Origin: Aplectana chamaeleonis
Lineage: Eukaryota > Nematoda > Chromadorea > Rhabditida > Cosmocercidae
Direction of reading: 5' to 3'
Assembly (NCBI GenBank): GCA_029168955.1
Contig: JAPDOI010000116.1
Span: forward strand, 310,001 to 374,000
Length of the DNA stretch: 64,000 nucleotides
Shown: positions 45,946 to 56,703 of the stretch, one piece after another
Layout of the letters: each line of letters starts with the position of its first letter
Numbering within the stretch: position 1 is the stretch's first letter
The notes under the pieces: generated by a model
The model's database searches: none
The model's input: only the letters and a program-made list of their open reading frames with translations
What the model was told of the DNA's origin: nothing
Translations under genes and position numbers: made by a program

Positions 45946-47311
45946 AGGCATCGTACACGATGAAAACCATATTTGGGTTTTTGATGTTTTCGTGTTGTAC
46001 TATCCCTATAGTTTACACAAGGTGTTGAGTTGATCGCAAAACGCTTGGCTCCGGGCGAGATTGAACCAGCATATTCCCTTTCCGGGGGAGCGCCTTATCG
46101 CACTGCACCACCAGAGCCCCAGCGCCGCTCTCACTCAACTGCTCGGTAAATCTTCACCGAAGCAATCATCCTTTCACCCGCATAACGGGATGAAACAGGT
46201 ATACCGCCAGAGACTATCTAACAGTCGTGACTGATTGCTTCGGTGAAGATTTACCGAGCAGTTGAGTGAGAGCGGCGCTGGGGCTCTGGTGGTGCAGTGC
46301 GATAAGGCGCTCCCCCGGAAAGGGAATATGCTGGTTCAATCTCGCCCGGAGCCAAGCGTTTTGCGATCAACTCAACACCTTGTGTAAACATACCATAACG
46401 TGCACTGCGACGTTAAACTGCAGTTACGGCAAAAAAAAACTTCCAAAAATCGTGTAAGACTTAACTAGGGCATCATCTTGACAGGTCTACGACTGTTAGA
46501 TAGTCTCTGGCGGTATACCTGTTTCATCCCGTTATGCGGGTGAAAGGATGATTGCTTCGGTGAAGATTTACCGAGCAGTTGAGTGAGAGCGGCGCTGGGG
46601 CTCTGGTGGTGCAGTGCGATAAGGCGCTCCCCCGGAAAGGGAATATGCTGGTTCAATCTCGCCCGGAGCCAAGCGTTTTGCGATCAACTCAACACCTTGT
46701 GTAAACATACCATAACGTGCACTGCGACGTTAAAACTGCAGTTACGGCAAAAAAAACTTCCAAAAATCGTATCCCTATAGTGACTAACGGTAGCAAAACG
46801 CCCCCTCAAAAACGTCAACTTTTTGAGAAAAACCATTTTTAGAAAGTTCATAGCAAATTTGAATTTCGCGCCGGCATCAATTTGGGATAGTTGCGCAGAG
46901 AATGCAAGGAACAGTTTTACGCTTAGTTCCTTGGCGCAGCGTTGGAAGCAATTCACCGAGGATGCCGCTCAACTACGACTTCAGCTGAATTAAAATGGGC
47001 TACCCACCTGCTGCGTCCAGTGCTGCCGGCTGCTTTCGATCGATGCCGAATTCGAAATTGACTGGCGTGTGTATTGCGCCCTACAACGCATCAAGGCACG
47101 CCCGCCGTCAACAACCCAGGAGCTTTGTTCCTTGTAACAACGGATCGACCTCAAGGCCGGCCCCCCAAACCCAGGAAGCCAATTTGAGGTAAGCGAATCT
47201 TCAATCAGAGATGGGATTTGTAACTCCAAACTTTCTGAGTGACATTGTCATGGCCCACTAGTCCGAATGAACGCATAAACCCGAATTCGGTTTTCATCGT
47301 GGACGATGCCT
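45946..47311. repeat. TTAA-flanked element, 1366 bp, containing three SINE copies
   Basis: Ends AGGCATCGTACACGATGAAA and TTTTCATCGTGGACGATGCCT lie between TTAA at 45942-45945 and 47312-47315. The ends differ from the AGGCAGTG subfamily but follow the same plan. About half of the length is tRNA-derived SINE sequence (46020-46230 minus, 46231-46400 plus, 46480-46740 plus). Confidence 0.8.
46267..46365 (+). repeat. tRNA-derived SINE head (copy 2 of 3), tRNA-like fold
   Basis: GGCTCTG at about 46280 can pair as a 7-bp acceptor stem with CGGAGCC near 46349. TGGTGGTGCAGTGCGATAAG resembles the A box, TCCC-CCGGAAA-GGGA forms an anticodon-like arm, and GGTTCAATCTC is close to the B box consensus. The T stem is poorly paired, so this is a SINE or tRNA pseudogene, not a working tRNA. 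Identical heads lie at 46122-46040 (minus) and 46584-46682 (plus); a relative is at 57690-57840. Confidence 0.7.
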
Positions 47312-48539
47312 TTAACTCGAATAACACCTCTCGCGTCTCTACAGGTGATTTAAAATGCTTTGATTTAAGAAGGTTTTTTCATGAGTCGTCAACATTTTTT
47401 TAAGTTGATAAAGTCAATACAGTGAACAATCTGTCCAGATCAGGCGCACAGGAAGTGTGAATCGCAGGTGGTACCAGAAGGACACTGAGAACATGGGGTT
47501 CCTTTGATGTAGAGAACATGGTCGACGATGTTTCCTCTGAAATTGAACCTCTAACTTAAGTGCATTTCTGTACTGAACCAAGGGTCTTTGACCATCAAAG
47601 CACTACCCAGGATTGTATACGCATGCCGTGTACCAATCGGTTCCACATTTATCATGTGTAGAAACTGCACAGCCCACGCTCCTTGTAGTTGCCCATGCCA
47701 TCTGAAAAAACTAGCTTTCCTGTACACTTCACGGAAACGACTTCTGAGATTTGCAATTATATGTAGTTGCACTCATCTGTCATTACATGAAGCAATTCTC
47801 ACCCTTGTGAAAAAGGCTATTGGTGTGCCGACATGCTTGGCTCGGAAGGTTACTAGCATTCCTGGCCCATCAACTTCTCGCACTCGAGACCACCAAAATT
47901 TCACAGCCTTGAAAAAAATAATAATGCAACCACATCTCCCACCGGTGAACTTTAACTAAACAGACAGCTTCGAGGGCAGAAGTACGATCCGGGTAGCTGG
48001 ATTACGAAGATGCGTAGATATTCTGCTGCATAGCGGTTGGAACCGCTGCATCTGGAGTGTTGGAGCATCTGCTCACGGAGTTGATGGCGAGTCTCTCCAG
48101 ATTGCAATCATAAGTCTGTAAGAGAGCAGGAATTGCAGCAATGGTCATTCTCAAGATTTCGACATTTCATCTGAATTCCGATTCCGGATGTTATGATTGT
48201 ACGGAAGGCCTGTAATAGCTCACCATGTAAGCCATGTTTGCCGCAGTGGGGAGTGCGTTTCCTGAATTCTTGATGACCTTCCCTTGCGCAAGAAGTGATC
48301 CAAAAATAAAAAATTGTGAAAAAAAAACCCTTTTACATGAGCCCGTAGGGTTCCATGACTTGAAAAATGATGTGAGAGAACGAACAGGCGTCACTTCTCT
48401 CAGAGGAGAAGCTGAGATGAAGGAGTATTAGTTCCAGTGGATTTCAGATTATTAGAATAAGCCACTCAGATGTACAGGCTCTTAAACGGCGGAGGTCACA
48501 TGGCTACTACGCGTGCTGAACCACGCGTGGTTACTACGC

Positions 48540-48655
48540 ATGGTTACTAGCGGAGGATAGAGACAGTGAGAGAGTGGAGGGCAGACGGAGGCTGAGGCAT
48601 CGCGCTCTCCTTCGGATTATGTGAATTACGACGTTTTATATAGGGTAAGATTAAT
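48540..48655 (-). repeat. SINE tail fragment in ASP-B intron 7
   Basis: Inverted match to 20035-20150: GACAGTGAGAGAGTGGAGGG, GACGGAGGCTGAGG and GTGAATTACGACGTTTTATA. Only the tail is recognised. Confidence 0.6.
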
Positions 48656-49194
48656 GATTACAGTAGACACGGATAGCACTGGCAGTTCAGGATCCCTCTT
48701 GACGGCAGCATTGAAATGTGTCAAATTCGGTGCACACATGATATGTCATGAGTGCACTGAGCTCGCGCCGTCTTGAGCTACCGACTGCAAGTAGACTCTG
48801 GTTCATTTCAAGTGAACTCCTGTTTTCGATTGTCAAAGCGCGGAGCCGTGGCTTTTCAGTTGGAACTTTCCTACCACTGGTCATATTTCACCGAGGCTCA
48901 CCGCTCCGCTGCTGGTGGTAATCGAAATCCACAGGTCACAAGGGGTTTTCCAGAGTCCAGAATTGCTGGCTACAAACCTTCGGTAGTTGTGCATGTCCGT
49001 GGCCTTAATTCTTAGGTTATCGTTCATCTCGGCATTTGAACAGGTTCCGGCTGCTGCAATCACTCAGTCAGTTTCTTTTTAAAGGCATCGTACGCGCAGA
49101 AAACCAAGGAATATTTTTCCATCTTTTTGTGTAGCTTGGCTTCTCTAGTGATTTAAAACATCTAAAGGGTCCATGAAAAACTTCCATTTGTGAA

Positions 49195-49990
49195 GAAAAG
49201 TCAATCTGAACACACTGTAAAATTGAATTTGAATTTCGGGCTAAAGTTGTTCTTGAAGTTGCTGGGTATGAGGTGTGAGGGAAGAGTAGGTAATATGAAA
49301 GTGGAAACTCCTCCGCCTAGACGTGAACTTGGAGCATGGTACACATGCAGTATAGCCAAGGATAATGGGATGTGATTAGGTAGGGGATGGAGAGAGCTTT
49401 TCTTGAACCAGGATGACGTCTGGGTGATAAGTACGTGCAAAGAGAAAAACATCAGAAAGCTTGGCACGAAGCCCAATGAGACTTATATATGTACCGTGAA
49501 AACGGAGAGTTCGAGGAAACAGAGGTGGCAGGTGAGGAGCAAAGAACACAGCGAATAGGAGAGTTGTGATGCCTCACAGAACTGAGACCCGAGCATGAGA
49601 GATGCACCCACCAGTGGCATCCAAAGCACTGGACGCTTTTTCCACTCCAGGTGACATTCTTGCTGCAGGTGAGGCATGAGTACTTTTAGGCGGGTCCAGA
49701 ATTCCTTTCCACGCCGGACATTTCGAGGAGAATCCGGAGAAGAGAATGGGCCGGCCAGCAACTCTCCCATGATAGAACCCTTTACGTGGAAGGGATGACG
49801 TCGGTTTGCACTGAGGTGGTCTTCTTTCCTCCACACTGCGCCGGCACGAACGTATAACATCTCGACAGCGATCTTTAGCTCCTTGTCGGAGACCTGAGAG
49901 AAAAGCGTAGGATTGATACATACTTGCTCATCCTCCTTCTGGCGCCCTGTAGAGCGTCCTTGATCTCGGACCGCATCTGACCCCTTCTAT
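49195..49990 (-). mobile_element. Non-LTR endonuclease-region remnant in ASP-B intron 6
   Basis: Minus-strand frame around 49480-49250 reads ISLIGLRAKLSDVFLFARTY, then HPDVILVQ and SRLGGGVSTF, the layout of the start of APE-type endonuclease domains of non-LTR retrotransposons (N-RGLR-K, D-I-L-ET, GGGV). Upstream to 49990 lies an ORF-rich stretch, possibly its preceding region. Interrupted by stops. It is absent from the equivalent ASP-A intron. Confidence 0.55.
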
Positions 49991-50796
49991 CGATACTTTA
50001 GGTACCTTTCATAGTCCTCACCGCAAGCGCGGGACGCGCGGTGAACGATGAAATTTTTTACCGCGTGGGCCGCGCTTGCTGCCTATTCGGCGCCATGGCG
50101 GTTTTAGCACTTGTATCATTACTCGATTCTCGGTTCAAGTCCACACCGTCATCAGCAATTCTCGGATAACCCTACCCTATCCTGTTTGCAAATGCAAGCC
50201 TGGGATCTAAGCGCATGACACAGTCAGGCCCAACTTTACTCCTCATCGTCTCGAGCGCCTGCTGCAATGAGGCCCAAGAAAGATGCCTCACCTTGAACAG
50301 TTAATTTCTCGGAAAGACGGCCGATACCGTGAACGATCGTTTTGAAGCAACTGGAACTTCTTACATAAAAGAGCTTCCGGTGCTTCTTTTACCTCGTTGT
50401 AGGATAGGCATGCAGGATGCTTGCGGCGTCGCATTGGAGATGCATAGTTGCGACGGTGGACGACTACTCGCCTCCATGGGGGGATACGGATTCCATACGA
50501 TTGATTCTGTCGATTGCATCATTGCAGGCCTAGTGCAAGTTTCACATTTTTGCAGCTTATTGTGACATGTTGCGTAAATCGCTACTTCATCGCACAGTCT
50601 GCTCAAACGAGAGAAAATTAAGTAGTGTACGGCTTCGGTTTTCTGTGAGGAGCCCAACGCCTGTCTTTGTGCTTGAAGCTCATGTAGTTGGTTCTTTTTA
50701 ATTGTTATCGCGACAAAACGTTTACGTGATAGACCGTTGTATGAAAGAAGAAACCCTTTTCTCCTGACTAATGCGAGCGAAACGTCCAATTCTTAC
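49991..50796. other. ASP-B intron 6, part shared with ASP-A intron 6
   Basis: 50335-50640 is homologous to 37760-38060 (CTCGTTGTAGGATAGG, GTCGCATTGGAG, TTGCGACGG, CAGCTTATTG). Both introns keep a minus-strand open frame reading LCDEVAIYA, which may be chance or an old element. No function proposed. Confidence 0.4.
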
Positions 50797-50949
50797 ATGC
50801 GGTGGTCGAGGCTGTTATTTCGCCAGTAACACAGAGACTGCCTTCACACAGTGCCGGCTTGATCTTTGTACATCCACTGGTAGCCGAGCATGGCGTTTTT
50901 GTACCTTTGTAGACCTTCTTGTTGATTTGAACATCTCTGAAATTGTTTT

Positions 50950-51985
50950 TTTTTTGACTGTCGCAATCAGTCAGAGCAGATTTGATCGTACTTCGGTGTA
51001 TCTTTCTAAAACGAAGGACAGAGTACGCTTTATTTCAAACGGGATCCCTTCGATTTCTCGCAGACAGGTCTCAGCGAGGGAAAGAGACAACGATTGTCGC
51101 GACGCGGGACCCTCGCCCAAGGCTATGGCCAAGTAGCATCGGTGGACAAGGAGTCTGAATCCCTGGGCCTAGCTTAGGATGTTATTAGAGGACTTAGGCA
51201 CACGTTCCCCAGCTCACCTATGACTGCAACGAGAATGAGAAATCTCACTTCCGTGGCTGATTGAGAATACCAACTAAAACCTTCGCTCGGAGCAGCCGGA
51301 GAGCGACTCGAGCGACGCTTTCTCTCCGTTGCGAGCTAAAATTTTTCGTCTACTCACCGCGGACAATAGGGATACACTCGGTCGCCAAAAACTGCTCTCC
51401 TGACAAAGACTCAGAGTCGCCTCTCAAGAGTGGTTCCGAAAGGCCAACTGCATAAACGAGACGAGCCGCCTTTTGTTCCCGCTGATCACGTAGCCAGCAC
51501 GTTATCACTCAAGGAACAAACGCTTAGCTGATGTGGGTCTGACCCAGAACAACAACCTCCAGGGCGTACCGCGGGCATGCGCGGGCAAAGGTTTGTCCAC
51601 GTCTGCACAGAAGCCAGTCACAGGGTCCCGGGATTACTTGTATGCTGTGCGCCGAGGAGTTGGTCCTTTAATCCTTGTTGACATTATGCGTCGAGTCAAA
51701 GCTGAAGTTCTTGGCGGCTCGTTGGGGTTTTGACGGTCGCAGGCAGAACGACACTTTGCGCGGGGCCACGGCCCAACGGAGACGGTTGACCTACGACCAC
51801 TCGCGGAGGCGGGCCGGAGACGAGGCTGGCTGGGGGGAGGCCGCGTCGATTAATGGAGCTGCTTGCGACGTTCTAGAGACTGCGTTCTTCAACCTATCGC
51901 TGCGGGACCAGCCAGCGGCGAGGTGGCCCTGGAGAGCTATAAAGGCTGTAGTCGCACAAAACGTCACGACAACGATAGACTGCGA
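50950..51985. other. ASP-B intron 5, left part, GC-rich, no gene
   Basis: Higher GC than its surroundings, with several open frames but no recognised domain. No counterpart in ASP-A, so it was inserted after the duplication or lost from A. Confidence 0.35.
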
Positions 51986-51989
51986 ATAG

Positions 51990-52430
51990 GGCTCTGAGAG
52001 TTTTGGCCGCGAAATAGCCGGGAAATAGCCCACCAGGCTCCGCAGCGGCTCCTGGTGGGCTATTCCCTGGCTATCTCACGGCTATTTCTCGGCTTTTCAC
52101 TGAATGGACAAGAAGTAGCCGAGAAATAGCCCGGCTCGCCGAGCCACCATCTGGGCCGCCAGCGATTGGGCGGGGCCTCCAGAGGCTGAACGAGGTTCAA
52201 GTTCCTCAAACTTGGGTGATTGAACCGACGGAGATGCTGACATCTAAATCATGGCTCTGGAATGCTCCGTGTATCTACCTGGAGAGCATTATTTCTCGGC
52301 TATTTCGCGGCTATTTCGCGGCGAGCATTATTTGACGGCTATTTTGCGGCGAGCATTATTTAGCGGTTATCTCTCGGCTATTTCGCGGCTATTTCGCGGC
52401 TGTTTCGTGGCTGTTTCTCGGTCAAACCTC
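51990..52430. repeat. AGCCG(N)GAAATAGCC interspersed repeat and hairpin
   Basis: More than a dozen occurrences of GGCTATTT(C/T)(G/T)CGG or the inverse. 52010-52095 forms a hairpin (AGCCCACCAGGCTCC against AGGAGCCGC-CTGGTGGGCT). 52285-52420 carries the motif only in plus orientation. Located in ASP-B intron 5. Confidence 0.65.
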
Positions 52431-53306
52431 TCAGATGGAGGGAAAGACAGCTAACGCGTTTCACGATATCCGCCTAAAAAATTTCGCGCCGAAGCAAAGT
52501 GAAGAGACGCGAATTGTGACAACAAACGAGCCGAGGAGAAACTCTGCGTCTAATGTTTTTACTTGCTCTACAGAAAGGTCAGTTAGTATGAAAACTTACG
52601 GAAGGTTATACACGCAAGCAGCTGTGGAGATAGTTGGGGTCATCGGGTCACCACATGCTGCCTGATAGCATCCAACAAGTGTTGTTTGCCCTTGAATCAT
52701 CTACAAGAGGATTGATCATCGACCAGTCGTGTTTTGCTTTGTGACCATTTGCCAGCAACTTACATTTGCGAATGGGAGAACAGCTTTCAAGTTAGTTTTG
52801 TCTGTGAACTTGTTGTCCGTTGTATCCACTGCCCAAGTAACCGCGGTAGGTGTTGTGAGCAGTGCCGACCACTCCTTCAGGGCTGTTTGGATAGAAAAAC
52901 GTTCACCAGGATTAAACCTGGAAATCTGATGTAATTTTGTCGTCAGTTGAGATATAGTTTCACCATTCCCTGATGGTCCTTGAAGACATACGCTTTGAAG
53001 TTGAGTCCTTTTGAGTACGGTGCGTTGGCTGCTGTAGCGCAGTTGTGGGTGAGCGTTTTTGCGATCTCTTCAAGATCACAGCTCCAATCCTGGGAGAAGA
53101 AAGGTGAAAGTCAAAATTTGCGTCCTTGTTGGAGTCGTATTAGGGTCGGGTTCGAATGTAAGCAAACGGATTGGAACGCGTATCTCATAAAGACAGCGTC
53201 CGCGTAGCAAACCACATTTGGCTGTCTCTGCTCAATTCAATGTTTGAGCCAAGCCAAGGTAGCTGCCAGAGCTTGAGTTCTCAATGCTGCTTATCCATAA
53301 AATTAA

Positions 53307-53749
53307 AGGCAGGGTTCGCGATAAGAACGATTTTTGGGCTCTCTTCATGAGAATGTAGATTTGGTCATCACAAAAGTGAAAATTAGTGAAAAAACCCGGA
53401 ATTCCGCGGGAAAAACGCACAAAAACATGGTATAACGGCAAATTACTGGTGTCGGCCGGCCCCCTAATTAACGATATTTTCGTTATTTCGTGTTTATCCG
53501 CCTTTTATTTTGCTGTTAAAGTAGTCAGCAGGCTGCAGAAGTGCTCAGAGATTACTTTAGAAGCAAAATTAAAGTTAACAAAACAGGCTTTTATAGAAAT
53601 CCCGATAGCTGGAGGCGGGAGGACACCAAGCGATAACTTGTTCCTGAGCGTGTTTTATCCAGTTTTTTACTTATTTTCACTTTTTTGATGCCCAGACCTA
53701 CCTTTTCATGGGGATATCACAACAACCGATTTTATCGCGAACCCTGCCT
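53307..53749. repeat. TTAA-flanked MITE, 443 bp, in ASP-B intron 2
   Basis: Ends AGGCAGGGTTCGCGATAAGA and TTTTATCGCGAACCCTGCCT sit between perfect TTAA at 53303-53306 and 53750-53753. No ORF of interest. Confidence 0.85.
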
Positions 53750-54224
53750 TTAAAGCCTCACAAAAATGGTTTCGTTACCCGGGAGCGCGTTTTACCGGTC
53801 GATCATCTGTCACGAGGAACAGAATTTGCACAAAAGACGCATAGGTTACAAAACTTAACATTCAATATTTCAAGAAGAATCAATTCGAAACATATGCAGA
53901 AAAGCCTCTTCTCTTTCGAAAAACATTTAGCTATTGAAATGCAAAATATATGGAACTTAAGGCCTCAGAACCACGTATGGCATTGCAAATTTAACTCGTT
54001 TGTGTACTACACAAGAACACTAACAATAAGATAGAAGTTAGGGCGGATTTTGAATGCTTCGGGGTTTTCGGAGCAGGTTTTCTTTGAAATTGGAGAGGTT
54101 TATGGGGCCTTCTTGCTAATTGCTATATCCTCATGAGCGAGTCCGCCCAGGGTCAGGTTTTTGGCGCATATGGCCCACGTCGGTGTCAACCGGTTGGCTG
54201 TAGCAGCCTGGTCGATTCGCATGT

Positions 54225-54366
54225 AAGGCCCAAGTTATACATCGCCGTTTAGCTGCCGCTGGTTTTCGTGGGACGTCTGCGATTGGTCAGATTCCGAAAT
54301 TGACCAATAGCAGACATGCCGCGGAAGCCAGCGGCGGCGAAATGCTGGTGTATAGTTAGGGCCTAA
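54225..54366. repeat. Hairpin MITE, about 140 bp
   Basis: AAGGCCCAAGTTATACATCG pairs with GGTGTATAGTTAGGGCCT, and GCTGCCGCTGG with CCAGCGGCGGC, around ATTGGTCA/TGACCAAT. In ASP-B intron 2. Confidence 0.7.
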
Positions 54367-54389
54367 TACATTGCACACTCGAGTCGGAA

Positions 54390-54625
54390 AGTTCACCCTG
54401 TTGTGGCCGGACTGAGCACGCCTACGCCGATCTGGGCCGTCCTGGTCGATACGTCTATGCAATGCACTGCTTACTGAGGTGGGAAATCCTCCGGTTGAGG
54501 CCAGACTGAGCCGTTCGCAGTGCACTCGAGTGAGCTCGCCAAATAATTGGCGCACAACCGACCCCTTTGAACGGGAGAGGACGGATCTGAATTACTAGGG
54601 ACGGAATAGGACGGCTCAGTCCGGT
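54390..54625. repeat. GGCCGGACTGAGC MITE family copy
   Basis: TGTGGCCGGACTGAGCACGC at the left, CGGCTCAGTCCGGTC at the right, with GCACTGCTTACTGAGGTGGG inside. The same words occur at 2985-3040 and 4430-4545. Confidence 0.6.
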
Positions 54626-54637
54626 CTTCAGCCGACT

Positions 54638-56703
54638 ATGACGGCAGCCCACGCAGCCTTCGAAAAAGATGGCCATAGCTCAAATCAGAGATACAAAAAG
54701 GTCTGTTTGGATTTATCCCACCACTTGAAAAATTTTTTAAGTACCTATGAGCGTCGTCTTGCTTCAAATAACTCGTTCGAGCATATGTATCACTACGTGC
54801 GCCGCAAGGTGAATTCAAATAGAATGTTGCCTACGCTGACTGATCTTTCCGGCATGCGACACCTCAGTAATGTTGAGAAGGCTGATGCTCTTGGACGCTA
54901 CTTTTCTAGTGTTTTTTCAAGTGGTGGGAATGATTTCCAATTGAACGGTGTTCGTCACATCCAGCCCAGTTGCGGGAACATCTATTTCCACCCATACAAA
55001 ATCTCCTCTATTCTTAAGAAATTGAAACCATCTCTCACTGAACCCTATGATGGACTTACACAAATAGTATATAAGCGATGAACCGTTGACCGCAATGTTA
55101 AAAGGACATGTTGCGATTGCGGGCTCGCACTAAAACTATGGTAGAATCTGGCACTTTGCGAGATTTCGTCATCGATCGGCGCCACAGCTGATATTCTCGT
55201 GAGTAGAGAGACGACGGTGGGCGCCGATCGATGACGAAATCTGGCAAAGTGCCAGATTCTACCGTAGTTTTAGTGCGAGTCCGCAACCGCATCATGTCCT
55301 TTTAACATTGCGGTCAACTGTAATTCCTCCTAATGCCCTCCTCTATCGTACTTGTTAAACATTTCGTTTACATGTGGCGAAGTTCCGCAAATGTGGAAAC
55401 ACGCTCTTGTCACCCCAATACCAAAGGTTTCCGGCTCAAGTTTGATAAACGACTTCCGACCGATTAGCCTTACGCCTGCTCCTATCAAGGTCATGGAGAA
55501 GATAGTCAATGAGAAGGTACTTGACTGGCTGAGCAAATCTCACCTCATTCCGCAGGAATAACATGGCTTCCTGCCGAGGGCGTCGGCTTGTACAAAGCTT
55601 GTAAATACATTATTTGGCTATGCTAGCGCGGTTAACACTGGAAAGTCTGTTGATGTGATCTATCTTGACCTGTCTAACAATAATGCATGTGTCAAGGTAT
55701 GTCACTTCGAGCTAATTGCTAAATTGGAACGTATTGGCATTCGAGGTAATCTCCCAAGATGGATAAGTTCTTACTTGCAGGATATTCATGACAGTGAGAG
55801 TTGCTTCCAGTTTTCTTCGCGTTATCCCTGTGTCAATGGGGTTCCACAAGGGGGTGTTCTATCTTCTCAACTTTTCCTAGTCTATACCATCGACCTTCCG
55901 CCACTACTGAAAACAAGCAACAATATCTACATCCAGATGTTTGCCGATGATATCAAAGTCTATGGTGTTTTTGATCGCACTAATTATGATGCTGTGCGCG
56001 AAGCTCTTAAGGCCTCTATCGAAAGGATATCAGCTTGGACGCTACACTGCGGTATACCACTCAATCTCACTAAGTCTACTGTGATGCATATAGGTGACTG
56101 CGATGTCCTTAACTACAACGTAAATAATGTCCAACTCAGCACGTGCGACTCCATCAGGGATCTTGGTGTCGTAGTTCAATCTAATCTGAAACTTTCAGAC
56201 CATGTAGACAATTTTGTCCGTAAAGCGTATTCCTCCCTTTTTATGATTCTTCGCAATGTGCATTGTACTGATCCAGCAATTTTAATTCGCCTTTATAAGG
56301 CCTGCGTACTGCCGCATCTTGAATACTGCTCACCAGTGTGGAGTCCCAAGCGCAGAAAGGGTGTACTCAAAATCGAAAGAGTCCAACACCTTTTCACCAT
56401 AATTATGTGGTATAGGTCAAATGGGAATTTTAATCACAAGTATTTTGTTTTCGTATTTTACGGAACGAATTGAAAATTCCGGTCAGTAAGTTTTGGATCT
56501 TTATGCCTGCTACCGCTAGATCAGGTGGGTTCAGATTATACTACCATAGGATTCACAGAAAACAGCATTCTACACTTTTCAACTTCGTTTCTAACAGATT
56601 TGCTAGAAACATCCAAAACCTACCTCCAAAAGCTCTTGAATCTTCCAGCAGCTCTGTTTTCAAACGAAGGCTGAAGATAAACGATTTAACTCCCCTTTTG
56701 TAG
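54638..56703 (+). mobile_element. CR1-like non-LTR retrotransposon, RT half, interrupted
   Basis: 54638-55081 reads VEKADALGRYFSSVFSSGG and ILKKLKPSLTEPYDGL. After a MITE insertion, 55352-55561 gives SFTCGEVPQMWKHALVTPIP and NDFRPISLTP, ending at a TAA (55559-55561). 55565-56400 continues HGFLPRASACTKLVNTLFGY, YLDLSNNNACVKV (motif A, second Asp lost), VNGVPQGGVLSSQLFLV, the catalytic MFADDIKVYG box and ACVLPHLEYCSPVWSP. The C-terminus SNRFARNIQNLPPKALESSS is at 56470-56703 after a frameshift. Motifs and order are those of CR1-clade reverse transcriptases. It lies antisense within ASP-B intron 2 and accounts for much of that intron's extra length relative to ASP-A. Confidence 0.85.
55082..55325. 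repeat. MITE inserted in the CR1-like element
   Basis: TTGACCGCAATGTTAAAAGG at the left and CCTTTTAACATTGCGGTCAA at the right, followed inward by TAGAATCTGGCACTTTGCGA and its inverse, with a GGCGCC-centred core. Same family as 7116-7582. Confidence 0.85.

Noticed and set aside
46267..46365. Functional tRNA gene
   Set aside because: T stem poorly paired, position 33 is not U, and identical heads occur three times as parts of a SINE.
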